In this document: in pieces, positions 15,957 to 24,130 of the stretch
How the letters are laid out: every line of letters starts with the position of its first letter
Position numbering within the stretch: position 1 is the first letter of the stretch
Assembly (NCBI GenBank): GCA_016782865.1
Contig: JADHXR010000037.1
Location: 1-49,776 of the forward strand
Source: Phycisphaerae bacterium
GTDB lineage: Bacteria; Planctomycetota; Phycisphaerae; Sedimentisphaerales; Anaerobacaceae
Reading direction: 5' to 3'
DNA length: 49,776 nucleotides
Made by a program: the position numbers and the translations under genes
Notes under the pieces: model-generated
Seen by the model: the letters and a program-made list of their open reading frames with translations, nothing else
Database searches by the model: none
Told to the model about the DNA's origin: nothing

Positions 15957-17015
15957 ATGAAAAAGACAGGATTGAAGGCAGCGATAGTTCTTGTTGTGGC
16001 GGTTATTGTTCTGGTCGGCCTGGCGGTTGCCGGACCGGGCGGTGGCGGTCGTCGTGGCGGTGGACCCGGACCGGGATACGACCGTTGGATGCCCCGAGTG
16101 CCCGGCGATGGGGGGCCGATGTCCGGTCCCGGCATGGGTGGTGGCCCGCGTTGGGATGGACCTGCCGCCTCGCAAGAGGTTTGCCCTCATTGTGGACGCG
16201 GACCTGAGCAGGGGCCGGGATGGGGCAGCGGCCGCGGTTTTGGGCAAGGTAGTTACGGCAGAGGTCCGGGCTCTCACTTCGGCCAAAGCGGCACGTTCGG
16301 TCCCGGCCGAGGGCAAGGACTCCGGCGAGGCAGAGGTTTCAATTCCGGCCCGGGCAGAGGTCAAGGCAGGCAATTTGGCCGCGGCCCGGCTTCTCGCTTT
16401 GGTCGCGGCGGCAGACCCGGTCAGGACAGGGGCCCGGGATTTGGTCCCGGCGGAGGTCGGGCAATGCACTTTGGCCGCGGCCAGGGATCTCGCTTCGGCG
16501 GCAGAGGTGGATTCGGCCCCGGCACCAGACAGGGCAGAGGCCCGAACTTTGAACCCGGCCGGGGGCCAGGTCAAGATGGATCAGGTATAGGTCAGGGACC
16601 GGGTGGCGGTCCGGACTCTCGCTTCGGCGGCAGAGGTGGATTCGGCCCCGGCACCGGACAGGGTAGAGGCCAGGGATTTGGCCCGGGCAGAGGTCGAGGT
16701 ATGGACGCCGGCCGAAGGCCAGGTCAAGAGCAAGATGGACCAGGTCGAGGTCGTGGGTCGGGTGGCGGTCCGGGCTTCGGACCCGGTCGAGGGCCAGAGC
16801 AAGATGGACCAGATCGAGGTCAGGGACCTGGCGGCGGTCCCGGTTTGGGCTTTGGCGGGCCGGGTCGCGGGTTCGGTCCCTACAGACGTCCGGATGTAAA
16901 CGTGCCTGCCCAGACCAAGCCGGAACCGGAAGTTCCACCGAAAGAGACACCGACTGTTGAGGAACCCGGCCAGACCAAAGAAAATGCTACCGAGCAAGAG
17001 AGTCTTTCCGAATAA
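15957..17015 (+). CDS. Exported Gly/Arg-rich low-complexity repeat protein
   Basis: The 352 residues start with a signal peptide or membrane helix (LKAAIVLVVAVIVLVGLAVAG at 6-26). After that come about 280 residues almost entirely of Gly, Arg, Pro, Gln and Phe in FGPGRGQG- and SRFGGRGGFGPG-type units, with one CPHCGRG near 77. The end is acidic and Pro-rich (PEPEVPPKETPTVEEP). Parts repeat with a 129-bp period (see 16489-16671). AAAGGAG five bases before the ATG and the export signal support coding, even though two other frames are open because of the biased composition. It could be a structural matrix or adhesive protein outside the cytoplasm, or a nucleic-acid-binding RGG-like protein; no enzyme motif is visible. 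A strong terminator hairpin follows at 17039. Confidence 0.75.
   Translation: MKKTGLKAAIVLVVAVIVLVGLAVAGPGGGGRRGGGPGPGYDRWMPRVPGDGGPMSGPGMGGGPRWDGPAASQEVCPHCGRGPEQGPGWGSGRGFGQGSYGRGPGSHFGQSGTFGPGRGQGLRRGRGFNSGPGRGQGRQFGRGPASRFGRGGRPGQDRGPGFGPGGGRAMHFGRGQGSRFGGRGGFGPGTRQGRGPNFEPGRGPGQDGSGIGQGPGGGPDSRFGGRGGFGPGTGQGRGQGFGPGRGRGMDAGRRPGQEQDGPGRGRGSGGGPGFGPGRGPEQDGPDRGQGPGGGPGLGFGGPGRGFGPYRRPDVNVPAQTKPEPEVPPKETPTVEEPGQTKENATEQESLSE
16489..16671 (+). repeat. 129-bp-period imperfect direct repeat in the Gly/Arg-rich gene
   Basis: About 54 bases beginning CTCGCTTCGGCGGCAGAGG occur at 16489 and again at 16618 with only a few substitutions, exactly 43 codons apart, so the reading frame is kept. Shorter GGxxxAGAGGxxxxGG units fill the rest. 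Confidence 0.65.
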
Positions 17016-17038
17016 CGATGGGTCCCGTCGACAAAAAA

Positions 17039-17071
17039 GGGGCCTATACCGAATCGATCGGTATAGGCCCC
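17039..17071. terminator. Bidirectional terminator hairpin (copy 1)
   Basis: Perfect 12-bp arms GGGGCCTATACC (17039-17050) and GGTATAGGCCCC (17060-17071) surround a 9-base loop, with A6 on the left and GAAAA on the right. It lies between the convergent Gly/Arg-rich gene and LamG gene 1 and can serve both. A second copy follows LamG gene 2 at 19738. Confidence 0.8.
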
Positions 17072-17140
17072 GAAAACATGCAAATCTGCTATGTCGACAG
17101 TGCTATTGGCTGCCGACCAATTTGCATTTGCCTTCATTTC

Positions 17141-19267
17141 CTACGGCGCCGGGCGATAAAGCCTTATGTCGTCAACATAGAGTACGCCTGAACCGCCGGC
17201 CGTGACGTTGTTCTTGTCGCCCAGGCCGATAGAAATCGTATTGACAGCGGCAAGGTTCACGCCCTTACCCGCAAACTCCGACAACGGGATTGGCCACTCG
17301 GTCCAGCCGGCCGCTTGCGCTGCCGCCGGATCGCCGTGGTAGACGGCGACACCGTTGAGAGCGACATATATCCGCTCGGCTGCGTTTGACGTGTCGCCTC
17401 TGATCCACAGCGACAACACCCCAACGCCTTGCTCGGTCCAGTCACGCGGATAAACCAGCGTCAGCGTTGCCTCGGAAGTCTTGAGGTTGTTGTCGTAGCG
17501 ATATATCATCGACTGGCCGCCGGCATGTACAACAGTCGTCTCGGCATAAGGCGGCATATCATTACCGACCAGAGCGCCGTTCGTTGTGGTCCCAAAGCCA
17601 TCAATCCACTTGTCGAATATCCTGTTGCTCGCCGCGTCAGGCGGGTCAATATCATTATACGACTCGAAATCATCCACCAGAATGAAATCGGCCGTCGTGA
17701 AGGTCCAGACAAGACCTTTGACGGTACCAGTCGGATAGACTTCATCCAGACGCCAGGCATAGCTGCTGTCCCAGGTGAGTCCTCCGGGATCATAGCTCTC
17801 GGCGCCAAGCGCTCTCGGGCCGATATACTCCGCTGAGGCGGTGGTAGCGTTCTTGACGGCTTCGGCATCGGTGCCGAAGTATAGCTCATGTGAGGTGGCA
17901 TTGTCCGCCGCCGTCCAGCTCAGCGTTTCGATCATCTGTACACCTGCTGCGCCGTTGGCCGGCTGTGGATTGCCCACAGCGCCCGGAGTGGTGAAGCTCC
18001 AGACATCGCCTTTATGTGTGAAGGGGGGATCGAACTCGTCGACGCGCCAGTAATAAACTTTCTCTGATTCCAGCGTACCCGGACTGTAGCTGGCGCTTCC
18101 CAGAGGTATGCCGCCTGCGGCATTGTTTACGTCGTCGAAACTGGTGCCCATATAAGCGGTGTGCAGCTTGGCACCAAAACCTGGCGTCCATGTAAAGACC
18201 GCGTTCGGGTCTACAAACTCAGCGCCGTCAGCCGGATCGGGATTGTAAGCCGTCTTGGGCGGGACCGAGAAGGTCCAGATATCGCCTTTCCACGGGCTGT
18301 TGGGATCGGCGTCATTGACTTCGTCGATACGCCAGTAGTAGGTCGTGCCCGGGGCAAGGCCTTCCGGAAAGGCGAATCCGGCGAACCCGGCGATAAGCAT
18401 CGTTGAACTCTGGTTGCCCCGAAAGGTATCACCGGTTCCGTTGTTGACATCGTCGAAGTTATCGCCCAGGTATACATCGTGCAATAAGGCGAAGTCGCCG
18501 GGCCGCCAGCCGAGGGTCACCCACGTAGCCTCGAGCATGGCTCCGTCGACCGGACTCGGACCGCGGGCGAGCGGCAGTCCCTTGGCTCCTTTGGCGAGGT
18601 TCATAATATCGTCTTCGCTCAAGACGTGGTCATAGACTGCCACCTCGTCCATAATTCCGCGGACGTATCTCGGGTCATAGGAATAACCAATCTGCAGGGC
18701 GCCGACAGTCTGTTCAACGTGGGCAATCGCATTGGTGGTCTGGGTAAGCCCGTCGTCATCAGTGTACACATACGCAGTCGCGCCGGCTGGGTCGATTGTC
18801 ACAGCCAACATGGTCCACATATCCTGTGGAATGACCGGACCGCCGGTCCAGCCCCATGTGTCTGACGAATCATTGTTCCAGACGTAACGCAAGGTATCAT
18901 CGTTACTAAAGATCATTTCACATTGATCCACGACACGGGAAGATATAAGCGGCGCCCAGTCGCCTGCCTTCCAGCCGTTGACCCATGCGACAAATGTGAT
19001 GGTGTCGGTCGTAAGTTCGAAGCTGGGAATCGAGACATAGCCGCTGGTCCCGTCAAGTTCGAGACCGCCTCCGAAGCGGCCGTCCGGCGTCCATGCAGCG
19101 CCGCCAAGGAGAGTCCCGTCATGGCCGTTGCCGCTTGAGTCATAGGCGGTGGTACCGGACCCCTCGTCGAACTTCCATTGGCCGACCAAATCCGCTCTGG
19201 CTGTACCTGCCATCATTAGACCCACCACCAGAGCAATAGAGGCCATAAAGATCAGTTTTCTACACAT
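17141..19267 (-). CDS. Secreted LamG-domain protein, paralogue 1
   Basis: The 708 residues begin with a signal peptide (MCRKLIFMASIALVV..., cleavage after ARA near 25). A LamG/concanavalin-like domain follows at about 26-226 (GQWKFDEGSGTTAYDSSG opening, IMDEVAVYDHVLSEDDI closing). Then come three repeats of about 90 residues with fibronectin-III-like wording (YYWRIDEVN/YYWRVDEFD and W.GDIWTFSV), and a C-terminal jelly-roll-like module (ILVDDFESYND to YVDDIRLYRPAP). This set is typical of planctomycete surface or secreted carbohydrate-binding proteins. No catalytic motif or sorting tail is seen. GGAGG lies six bases before the ATG. It is closely related to the gene at 19824-22589 and shares its 3' hairpin. 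Confidence 0.88.
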   Translation of the reverse strand: MCRKLIFMASIALVVGLMMAGTARADLVGQWKFDEGSGTTAYDSSGNGHDGTLLGGAAWTPDGRFGGGLELDGTSGYVSIPSFELTTDTITFVAWVNGWKAGDWAPLISSRVVDQCEMIFSNDDTLRYVWNNDSSDTWGWTGGPVIPQDMWTMLAVTIDPAGATAYVYTDDDGLTQTTNAIAHVEQTVGALQIGYSYDPRYVRGIMDEVAVYDHVLSEDDIMNLAKGAKGLPLARGPSPVDGAMLEATWVTLGWRPGDFALLHDVYLGDNFDDVNNGTGDTFRGNQSSTMLIAGFAGFAFPEGLAPGTTYYWRIDEVNDADPNSPWKGDIWTFSVPPKTAYNPDPADGAEFVDPNAVFTWTPGFGAKLHTAYMGTSFDDVNNAAGGIPLGSASYSPGTLESEKVYYWRVDEFDPPFTHKGDVWSFTTPGAVGNPQPANGAAGVQMIETLSWTAADNATSHELYFGTDAEAVKNATTASAEYIGPRALGAESYDPGGLTWDSSYAWRLDEVYPTGTVKGLVWTFTTADFILVDDFESYNDIDPPDAASNRIFDKWIDGFGTTTNGALVGNDMPPYAETTVVHAGGQSMIYRYDNNLKTSEATLTLVYPRDWTEQGVGVLSLWIRGDTSNAAERIYVALNGVAVYHGDPAAAQAAGWTEWPIPLSEFAGKGVNLAAVNTISIGLGDKNNVTAGGSGVLYVDDIRLYRPAP

Positions 19268-19737
19268 AGCAATCCTCCTTCACGAGAGAAGTTCCGGTGA
19301 TTCCTCCTCGGCTACGCACCGAAGCGGTCGCCAATATGCTAGTATTCCATAGGACAGTACCTGCTGTTCTGCCCGGCACAATTCCTGGGGCTTGAAAATC
19401 ACCTTCTTCCTTCGAGAAGCCAACGTTTGGGCGGAAACGAAAGTGCCCAGAAATCCTACCAACAATATTTATACTATATCGGCCATCTGCACGTCAAGGA
19501 AAATCTCCATTTTGCACTCTGGCACACCCGTTCTCGTCGGGGGACTTGCCTCCGCACTGCAAGGGCCTTCTTCAAGGAGCATGTATTGACCACAATAGAC
19601 AGCTTCAGTGAAACAGTGCTGTGACGGCAACCTTGATGATTTGCACGAGCCTCTCAAGTTCTCCAATCCTCCTGCCGCAGGGGCTCACTTCTCTCAATCT
19701 ATCCCGACGAAGGCCAAAGCAGCCCTCGGAAACAGCC
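19268..19737. other. Intergenic region between the LamG paralogues
   Basis: About 470 bases with no convincing gene: only short frames on both strands with unusual composition. It must hold the promoter of LamG gene 1, but no clear -35/-10 pair was assigned. Confidence 0.4.
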
Positions 19738-19770
19738 GGGGCCCATACCGAATCAATCAGTATAGGCCCC
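19738..19770. terminator. Terminator hairpin (copy 2) after LamG gene 2
   Basis: GGGGCCCATACC (19738-19749) and AGTATAGGCCCC (19759-19770) form the same stem as at 17039 with two mismatches and the same 9-base loop size, followed by GAAAA. It is 54 bases beyond the LamG gene 2 stop, so gene and terminator were duplicated together. Confidence 0.75.
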
Positions 19771-19823
19771 GAAAATGCTACATCAACCACACCGTTTGCC
19801 GATGCTTCATCAACATCCAATTC

Positions 19824-22589
19824 CTATGGCGCCGAGCGATAAAGCCTTATGTCGTCAACATAGAGTACACCTGAACCGCCGGCCGTGATATTATTCTTGT
19901 CGCCAAGACCGATGGAAATAGTGTTGACAGCGGCAAGGTTCACACCCTTGTCCGCAAACGCCGACAACGGAATTGGCCACTCGGTCCACGATGTCCCGTG
20001 AGCTGCTGCGGGATCTTCGTGATAGACGGCAACGCCGTTGAGAGCGACATACACACGCTCGGCGGCGTTGGCCGAAGCGCCTCTGATCCACAGCGACAAG
20101 ACTCCGACACCCTGCTCTGTCCAGTTACGCGGATAGACCAGCGTTTTCGTGGCCTCGGAGAACTTCAGATTGTTGTCATAGAACAGCGGCATAGACTGGG
20201 CTCCACCGTTAACGATCGACGTCTCAACGTAATGCCCGCCGGCCGCAAAGTCGGGGTCGGCATAGCCTGCGGTCGAGCCGTTGTTGGTGGTCCCGAATCC
20301 GTCTATCCACGTATTCCATATCTCGTCGGGCGGATAGTCGTTGAAGTCCTCGAAATCTTCCACGAGCAGATAATCAGTCACTGCGAAGGTCCAGATCTTG
20401 CCCGTGCTGATCGTTCCGTCGGTATTGGACTCATCGACACGCCAGTAGTAGGGCCCGCCACCCCATTCAACGTCCGACGACGAGTTGAAGGTCGTGGAAC
20501 TCTGGCGACCGCGATAAGTCCCGGTGGCATCCGATGCATCGGCATTGCTCATGGCGTCCTTGTCGGTGCCGAAATAAACATCGTGCTGTGCGGCATTATC
20601 TCCGGCTGTCCAGCTAAGAGGCGATGCCTGGCCGATTGCCAGCAGTGTACCGTTGCCCGGATTCGGACTCCATGCAAGGGACGTGTCGCCCTTCATGGCC
20701 TTCTGAATCTCCTCTGCCGTCAGCGCCCTGTTGTAGACGCGCGCCTCATCGACCGTGCCTGTGAAGAAGTTTGCAGCCGCCGTGGCGTGCCTGCCAAGTT
20801 TGAGGCTGCCGCTCTCGGCGTTCGGGGCTCCTGATACCGGTGTGGTAGTGATCAGGACACCGTCTCTATAAGCCTTGAAGGCACTCCCATCGTACGTTGC
20901 AGCGAGATAGTACCATGTGTTGGCCTGCAACGGCATGTAACTGGCGGCTTGCCACACACCTCCGGCATTCATCGCCGCCGCTCCCCGGAAAACCACATCG
21001 GCGTGGTTCCAGTTGAACTGATAGTTTTGCTCCCGATGAAGCGGACCGCTCGCTGCTGCTCCGGAAGGAGCCTGAGGGCTCTTGACCCAGCAGGCTATCG
21101 TGTACGTGGCCAGGTTTTCGGTGTAACCAGTGTCCACATAGTTGTCACCGCCGAATTCCAGTGCTCCGCCGTCAAAGCCGGCTACCCACTGGGGGTCGCC
21201 TATAAGCGTACCGTGATTGCCATGGCCAGACCAATCGACGGCGATGGCGCCTGTACCTTCCTCGAATGTCCACCAGCCCATGAGAGCCGGATCGGTGATC
21301 GGCACATCGGGCAAGGTCGTAAAGCTCAGGACATCGCCCTTGTGGGTGAACGGTGGATCGAACTCGTCGACGCGCCAGTAGTACGTCTTGCTCAGTTCGA
21401 GTGCGCTGGGAGCAAAGCTTGTGGTTGTCTGGGCTACTCCTCCGGCGGCATTGTTCACCGTGTCGAAATCGTCGCCGAAGTAGACTGTGTGCAATTTCGC
21501 GTTAAAGCCGGCCGTCCACTCCAGGGTCACGTCCGCCGGTATGAACTGTGAGCCATCGGCGGGAACAGCATCGTAAGCCTTCTTCGGGGGAATCCAGAAA
21601 CTCCAGACGTCGCCTTTCCACGGGCTATTGGGATCGGCCTCATTGACCCCGTCGACACGCCAGTAGTAAGTCGTGCCCGGGACAAGGCCTTCCGGATAGG
21701 GAAAACCGACGAATCCGGCGATAAACATCGTGGAAGCCTGATTGCCCCGGAACGCATCGCCGGTCCCATTGCTCACATCGTCGAAATTTTCGCCCAGATA
21801 TACATCATGCGATACGGCGAGATCCCCGGGCCGCCAGCTAAGAGTCACCCACGTATCGGCGAGCATGGCTCCGTCGACCGGATTCGGGTCCCGGGCAAGG
21901 GGCAGTGGCACTGTTGCCAGCGCCACGATCTCGTCTTCAGTCAAGGCATGGTCATAGACCGCCGCCTCGTCCATAATTCCGCGGACATATCTCGGGTCAT
22001 AGGAATAGCCAATCTGCAGGGCACCGACAGTCTCTTCAATGTGGGCAATCGCATTGGTGGTCTGCGTAAGCCCGTCATCATCCGTGTACACATACGCAGT
22101 GGCGCCGGCTGGGTCAATCGTCACAGCCAACATAGTCCACGTATCCTGCGGAATGACCGGGCCGCCGGTCCAGCCCCATGTGTCTGCCGAATCACCGTTC
22201 CATGTGTAGTGCAAGGTATCGTTATCGCCGAAGTTCATTTCACATTGACCCACGACTCGTGAGGATATAAGCGGCGCCCAGTCGCCTGCTTTCCAGCCGT
22301 TGACCCATGCGACGAACGTGATGGTGTCGGTCGTAAGTTCGAAGCTGGGAACCGAGACATAGCCGCTGGTCCCGTCAAGTTCGAGACCGCCTCCGAAACG
22401 GCCGTCCGGCGTCCATGCAGCGCCGCCAACGAGAGTCCCGTCATGGCCGTTGCCGCTTGAGTCGTAGGCGGTGGTGCCGGATCCCTCGTCGAACTTCCAT
22501 TGGCCGACCAAATCCGCTCTGGTTGTACTTGCCATCATCAGACCCACCACCAGAGCAATAGAGGCCATACAGATCACTTTTCTACACAT
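19824..22589 (-). CDS. Secreted two-LamG-domain protein, paralogue 2
   Basis: The start at 22589 was chosen because AAAGGAGG lies six bases upstream and because it opens the same signal peptide (MCRKVICMASIALVV...) as paralogue 1; it gives 921 residues. The first LamG domain (about 26-226), the Fn3-like repeats and the C-terminal module (ending VDDIRLYRSAP) are nearly identical to paralogue 1. The extra length comes from a second LamG domain at about 428-620 (MGWWTFEEGTGAIAVDWSG opening, VDEARVYNRALTAEEI closing), placed where paralogue 1 has a third Fn3-like repeat. It probably binds extracellular glycans or cell-surface material. The divergent prepilin-like gene starts 375 bases away. Confidence 0.88.
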   Translation of the reverse strand: MCRKVICMASIALVVGLMMASTTRADLVGQWKFDEGSGTTAYDSSGNGHDGTLVGGAAWTPDGRFGGGLELDGTSGYVSVPSFELTTDTITFVAWVNGWKAGDWAPLISSRVVGQCEMNFGDNDTLHYTWNGDSADTWGWTGGPVIPQDTWTMLAVTIDPAGATAYVYTDDDGLTQTTNAIAHIEETVGALQIGYSYDPRYVRGIMDEAAVYDHALTEDEIVALATVPLPLARDPNPVDGAMLADTWVTLSWRPGDLAVSHDVYLGENFDDVSNGTGDAFRGNQASTMFIAGFVGFPYPEGLVPGTTYYWRVDGVNEADPNSPWKGDVWSFWIPPKKAYDAVPADGSQFIPADVTLEWTAGFNAKLHTVYFGDDFDTVNNAAGGVAQTTTSFAPSALELSKTYYWRVDEFDPPFTHKGDVLSFTTLPDVPITDPALMGWWTFEEGTGAIAVDWSGHGNHGTLIGDPQWVAGFDGGALEFGGDNYVDTGYTENLATYTIACWVKSPQAPSGAAASGPLHREQNYQFNWNHADVVFRGAAAMNAGGVWQAASYMPLQANTWYYLAATYDGSAFKAYRDGVLITTTPVSGAPNAESGSLKLGRHATAAANFFTGTVDEARVYNRALTAEEIQKAMKGDTSLAWSPNPGNGTLLAIGQASPLSWTAGDNAAQHDVYFGTDKDAMSNADASDATGTYRGRQSSTTFNSSSDVEWGGGPYYWRVDESNTDGTISTGKIWTFAVTDYLLVEDFEDFNDYPPDEIWNTWIDGFGTTNNGSTAGYADPDFAAGGHYVETSIVNGGAQSMPLFYDNNLKFSEATKTLVYPRNWTEQGVGVLSLWIRGASANAAERVYVALNGVAVYHEDPAAAHGTSWTEWPIPLSAFADKGVNLAAVNTISIGLGDKNNITAGGSGVLYVDDIRLYRSAP

Positions 22590-22890
22590 AACAATCCTCC
22601 TTTCAATAAGGGAACCTAAAAGTAATACAGTTAACATTGACCGTTGTCTTGACTCATCCACAGAATGTCGTGCTTGCGCAAGGCATGAAAGAAGCTTCGA
22701 GCTGCCTCCTCTCTCTGAAAATCGACCAACGACATACAAGGCTTCGACTTTGCCCCGGAAGCACACGGCCTCAGTAACCTTAGTTTTACCCTACAAACCT
22801 ACTTCCTATATACCAAACCAGCTACCCACGAGTCAAGTTAAATCTGCGGATTATGCATAAAATGTGCGTCAAACGGGGGTTACATTTCTG

Positions 22891-22919
22891 TTGATTCTCT
22901 GGCCCAAAGGCAGTACAAT
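22891..22919 (+). promoter_or_regulatory. Sigma70-like promoter for the prepilin-like gene
   Basis: TTGATT (22891-22896) and TACAAT (22914-22919) are separated by exactly 17 bases. A start site near 22926 would leave a leader of about 40 bases before the ATG at 22965. No other gene could use it. Confidence 0.5.
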
Positions 22920-22964
22920 ATTCCAGTGACTCGCAAACCGCACATGAAGACCTATGGTGTTGTT

Positions 22965-23732
22965 ATGGACAGGCAGAGGGCATTTACGCTGATAGAACTC
23001 CTGGTGGTTATCGCCATCATAGCATTGCTGATGGCGATATTGATGCCCGTACTCGGCTATGCACGCGAGCAGGCGCGTTCGAGGGTCTGTCAAAGCAACC
23101 TCCGGCAGTTGTGCATGGCCATGAATCTTTACGCGCTCGATCACGATGATCTGACTATGCCCTTCACTCATCAGCCCGGCCGGTACTGGTTCCATCAACT
23201 GGCGCCATATCTAAGCGAAAGGGCGTACAAAGATAATCCCCAAGAGCATTTAGAGGGGATGATGAGGGTGGCATTTTGTCCGGCCACTAAACGCCAGGAC
23301 AGGTCGGGGGAATCGTTCTACGGCTCGGCGTATCTCTCGTGGCGTTTCATGGGCGGAGAGGGCAGCTACGGGTTGAATCTGTGGCTGCTGCCCGACGACC
23401 CGATCTACGCTCCGGACTTTCCGGCGGAAAACTTCTACAAAAAATACTCGGACACCAGATCCGATGTTCCACTGTTGGGCGATTCCGTTTGGGTCGGCTC
23501 CTGGCCTTTTGATGCCGACAGCGTGCCCGATGACCTGACCGGCGAGAGCGGATACCCTGGCTATCCTCATGGCAAGGGATACTTCATGGGGCGATTCTGC
23601 GTCGACCGGCATAAGAAAGCGATCAACATCGGATTTGTGGACAGCCACGTAGAGAGAGTTTCCCTGGAAGACTTGTGGACACTAAGATGGCACAAGCATT
23701 TCAAGCCCAACAATGATGTGTCAATACCGTGA
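22965..23732 (+). CDS. Type IV prepilin-like / type II secretion pseudopilin-like protein
   Basis: 255 residues from the ATG at 22965; an ATG at 22944 would lengthen the leader. The short basic leader MDRQRA is followed by the class III signal [18 protein letters not shown], processed by a PilD-type peptidase before the Phe. The remainder is a soluble domain, and the end has [15 protein letters not shown], a degenerate H-X9-DG motif (DS instead of DG) known from the large planctomycete prepilin-like families. Such proteins are anchored by the N-terminal helix and may form pseudopili or surface fibres. It is a single gene with a terminator directly after it and no pilus assembly genes nearby. 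Confidence 0.85.
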   Translation: MDRQRAFTLIELLVVIAIIALLMAILMPVLGYAREQARSRVCQSNLRQLCMAMNLYALDHDDLTMPFTHQPGRYWFHQLAPYLSERAYKDNPQEHLEGMMRVAFCPATKRQDRSGESFYGSAYLSWRFMGGEGSYGLNLWLLPDDPIYAPDFPAENFYKKYSDTRSDVPLLGDSVWVGSWPFDADSVPDDLTGESGYPGYPHGKGYFMGRFCVDRHKKAINIGFVDSHVERVSLEDLWTLRWHKHFKPNNDVSIP

Positions 23733-23756
23733 TGTGAACTGTACAACATCACTTTT
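23729..23756 (+). terminator. Terminator of the prepilin-like gene
   Basis: GTGATGT (23729-23735) and ACATCAC (23746-23752) form a 7-bp stem that overlaps the stop codon and is followed by TTTT. Confidence 0.6.
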
Positions 23757-23867
23757 CACCTATACTCTTGCGGTTGTGTTTACGGGTGTTTGTCGGGTTC
23801 TATTGAGTTGGCAACTTTCAGAACCCCCATAAACGTTCAGAAACGCAGATGTTCCCCTCGGGGTTGT

Positions 23868-23884
23868 CCTGCAATTTTTGCAGG
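23868..23884. terminator. Perfect short hairpin downstream of the giant gene
   Basis: CCTGCAA (23868-23874) and TTGCAGG (23878-23884) surround TTT. On the minus strand it lies 45 bases past the end of the decayed C-terminal domain. It could end the giant transcript, but the T-run after the stem is missing. The 400 bases 23733-24130 hold nothing else except that decayed domain. Confidence 0.35.
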
Positions 23885-23928
23885 CGCTCTACGGCGTATG
23901 CAGGCGAGGCCGCGTTCAGCAAGACCGA

Positions 23929-24093
23929 TCAGGACGGCACTCCCCAGACTCCAAGCTCGAAAGTGAACCGTCTCCTGAATGGATTTTCGAAATACAGTCG
24001 CACCATGACACTCTCACCCACATTCAACTTGCCATCGTCGACTTCACCTAAGAGGCCGGGAGTGGTATCAGTAGTGCTCAGCGTATTAGCGGG
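23929..24093 (-). pseudogene. Remnant of a second copy of the giant protein's C-terminal domain
   Basis: The minus strand between a TAA at 24096-24094 and a TGA at 23931-23929 encodes 54 residues without a start codon. The last 41 align without gaps to the end of the giant protein, with 22 of 41 identical by hand, including GESV, RL.F.NP, RRRFTFE and WG. It starts 38 bases after the giant gene's stop, on the same strand. It is best read as the surviving 3' end of a deleted paralogue or of an older end of the same gene. Confidence 0.75.
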
Positions 24094-24130
24094 TTACCTT
24101 GGGGTGCCTATCTTCACCTAACAGCACACA

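Noticed and set aside
15837..16950. Open frames on both strands within the Gly/Arg-rich gene
   Set aside because: The low-complexity GC-rich repeat leaves several frames open; only the chosen frame has an export signal and a ribosome site.
22590..22766. N-terminal extension of LamG paralogue 2
   Set aside because: The signal peptide shared with paralogue 1 and AAAGGAGG place the start at 22589.
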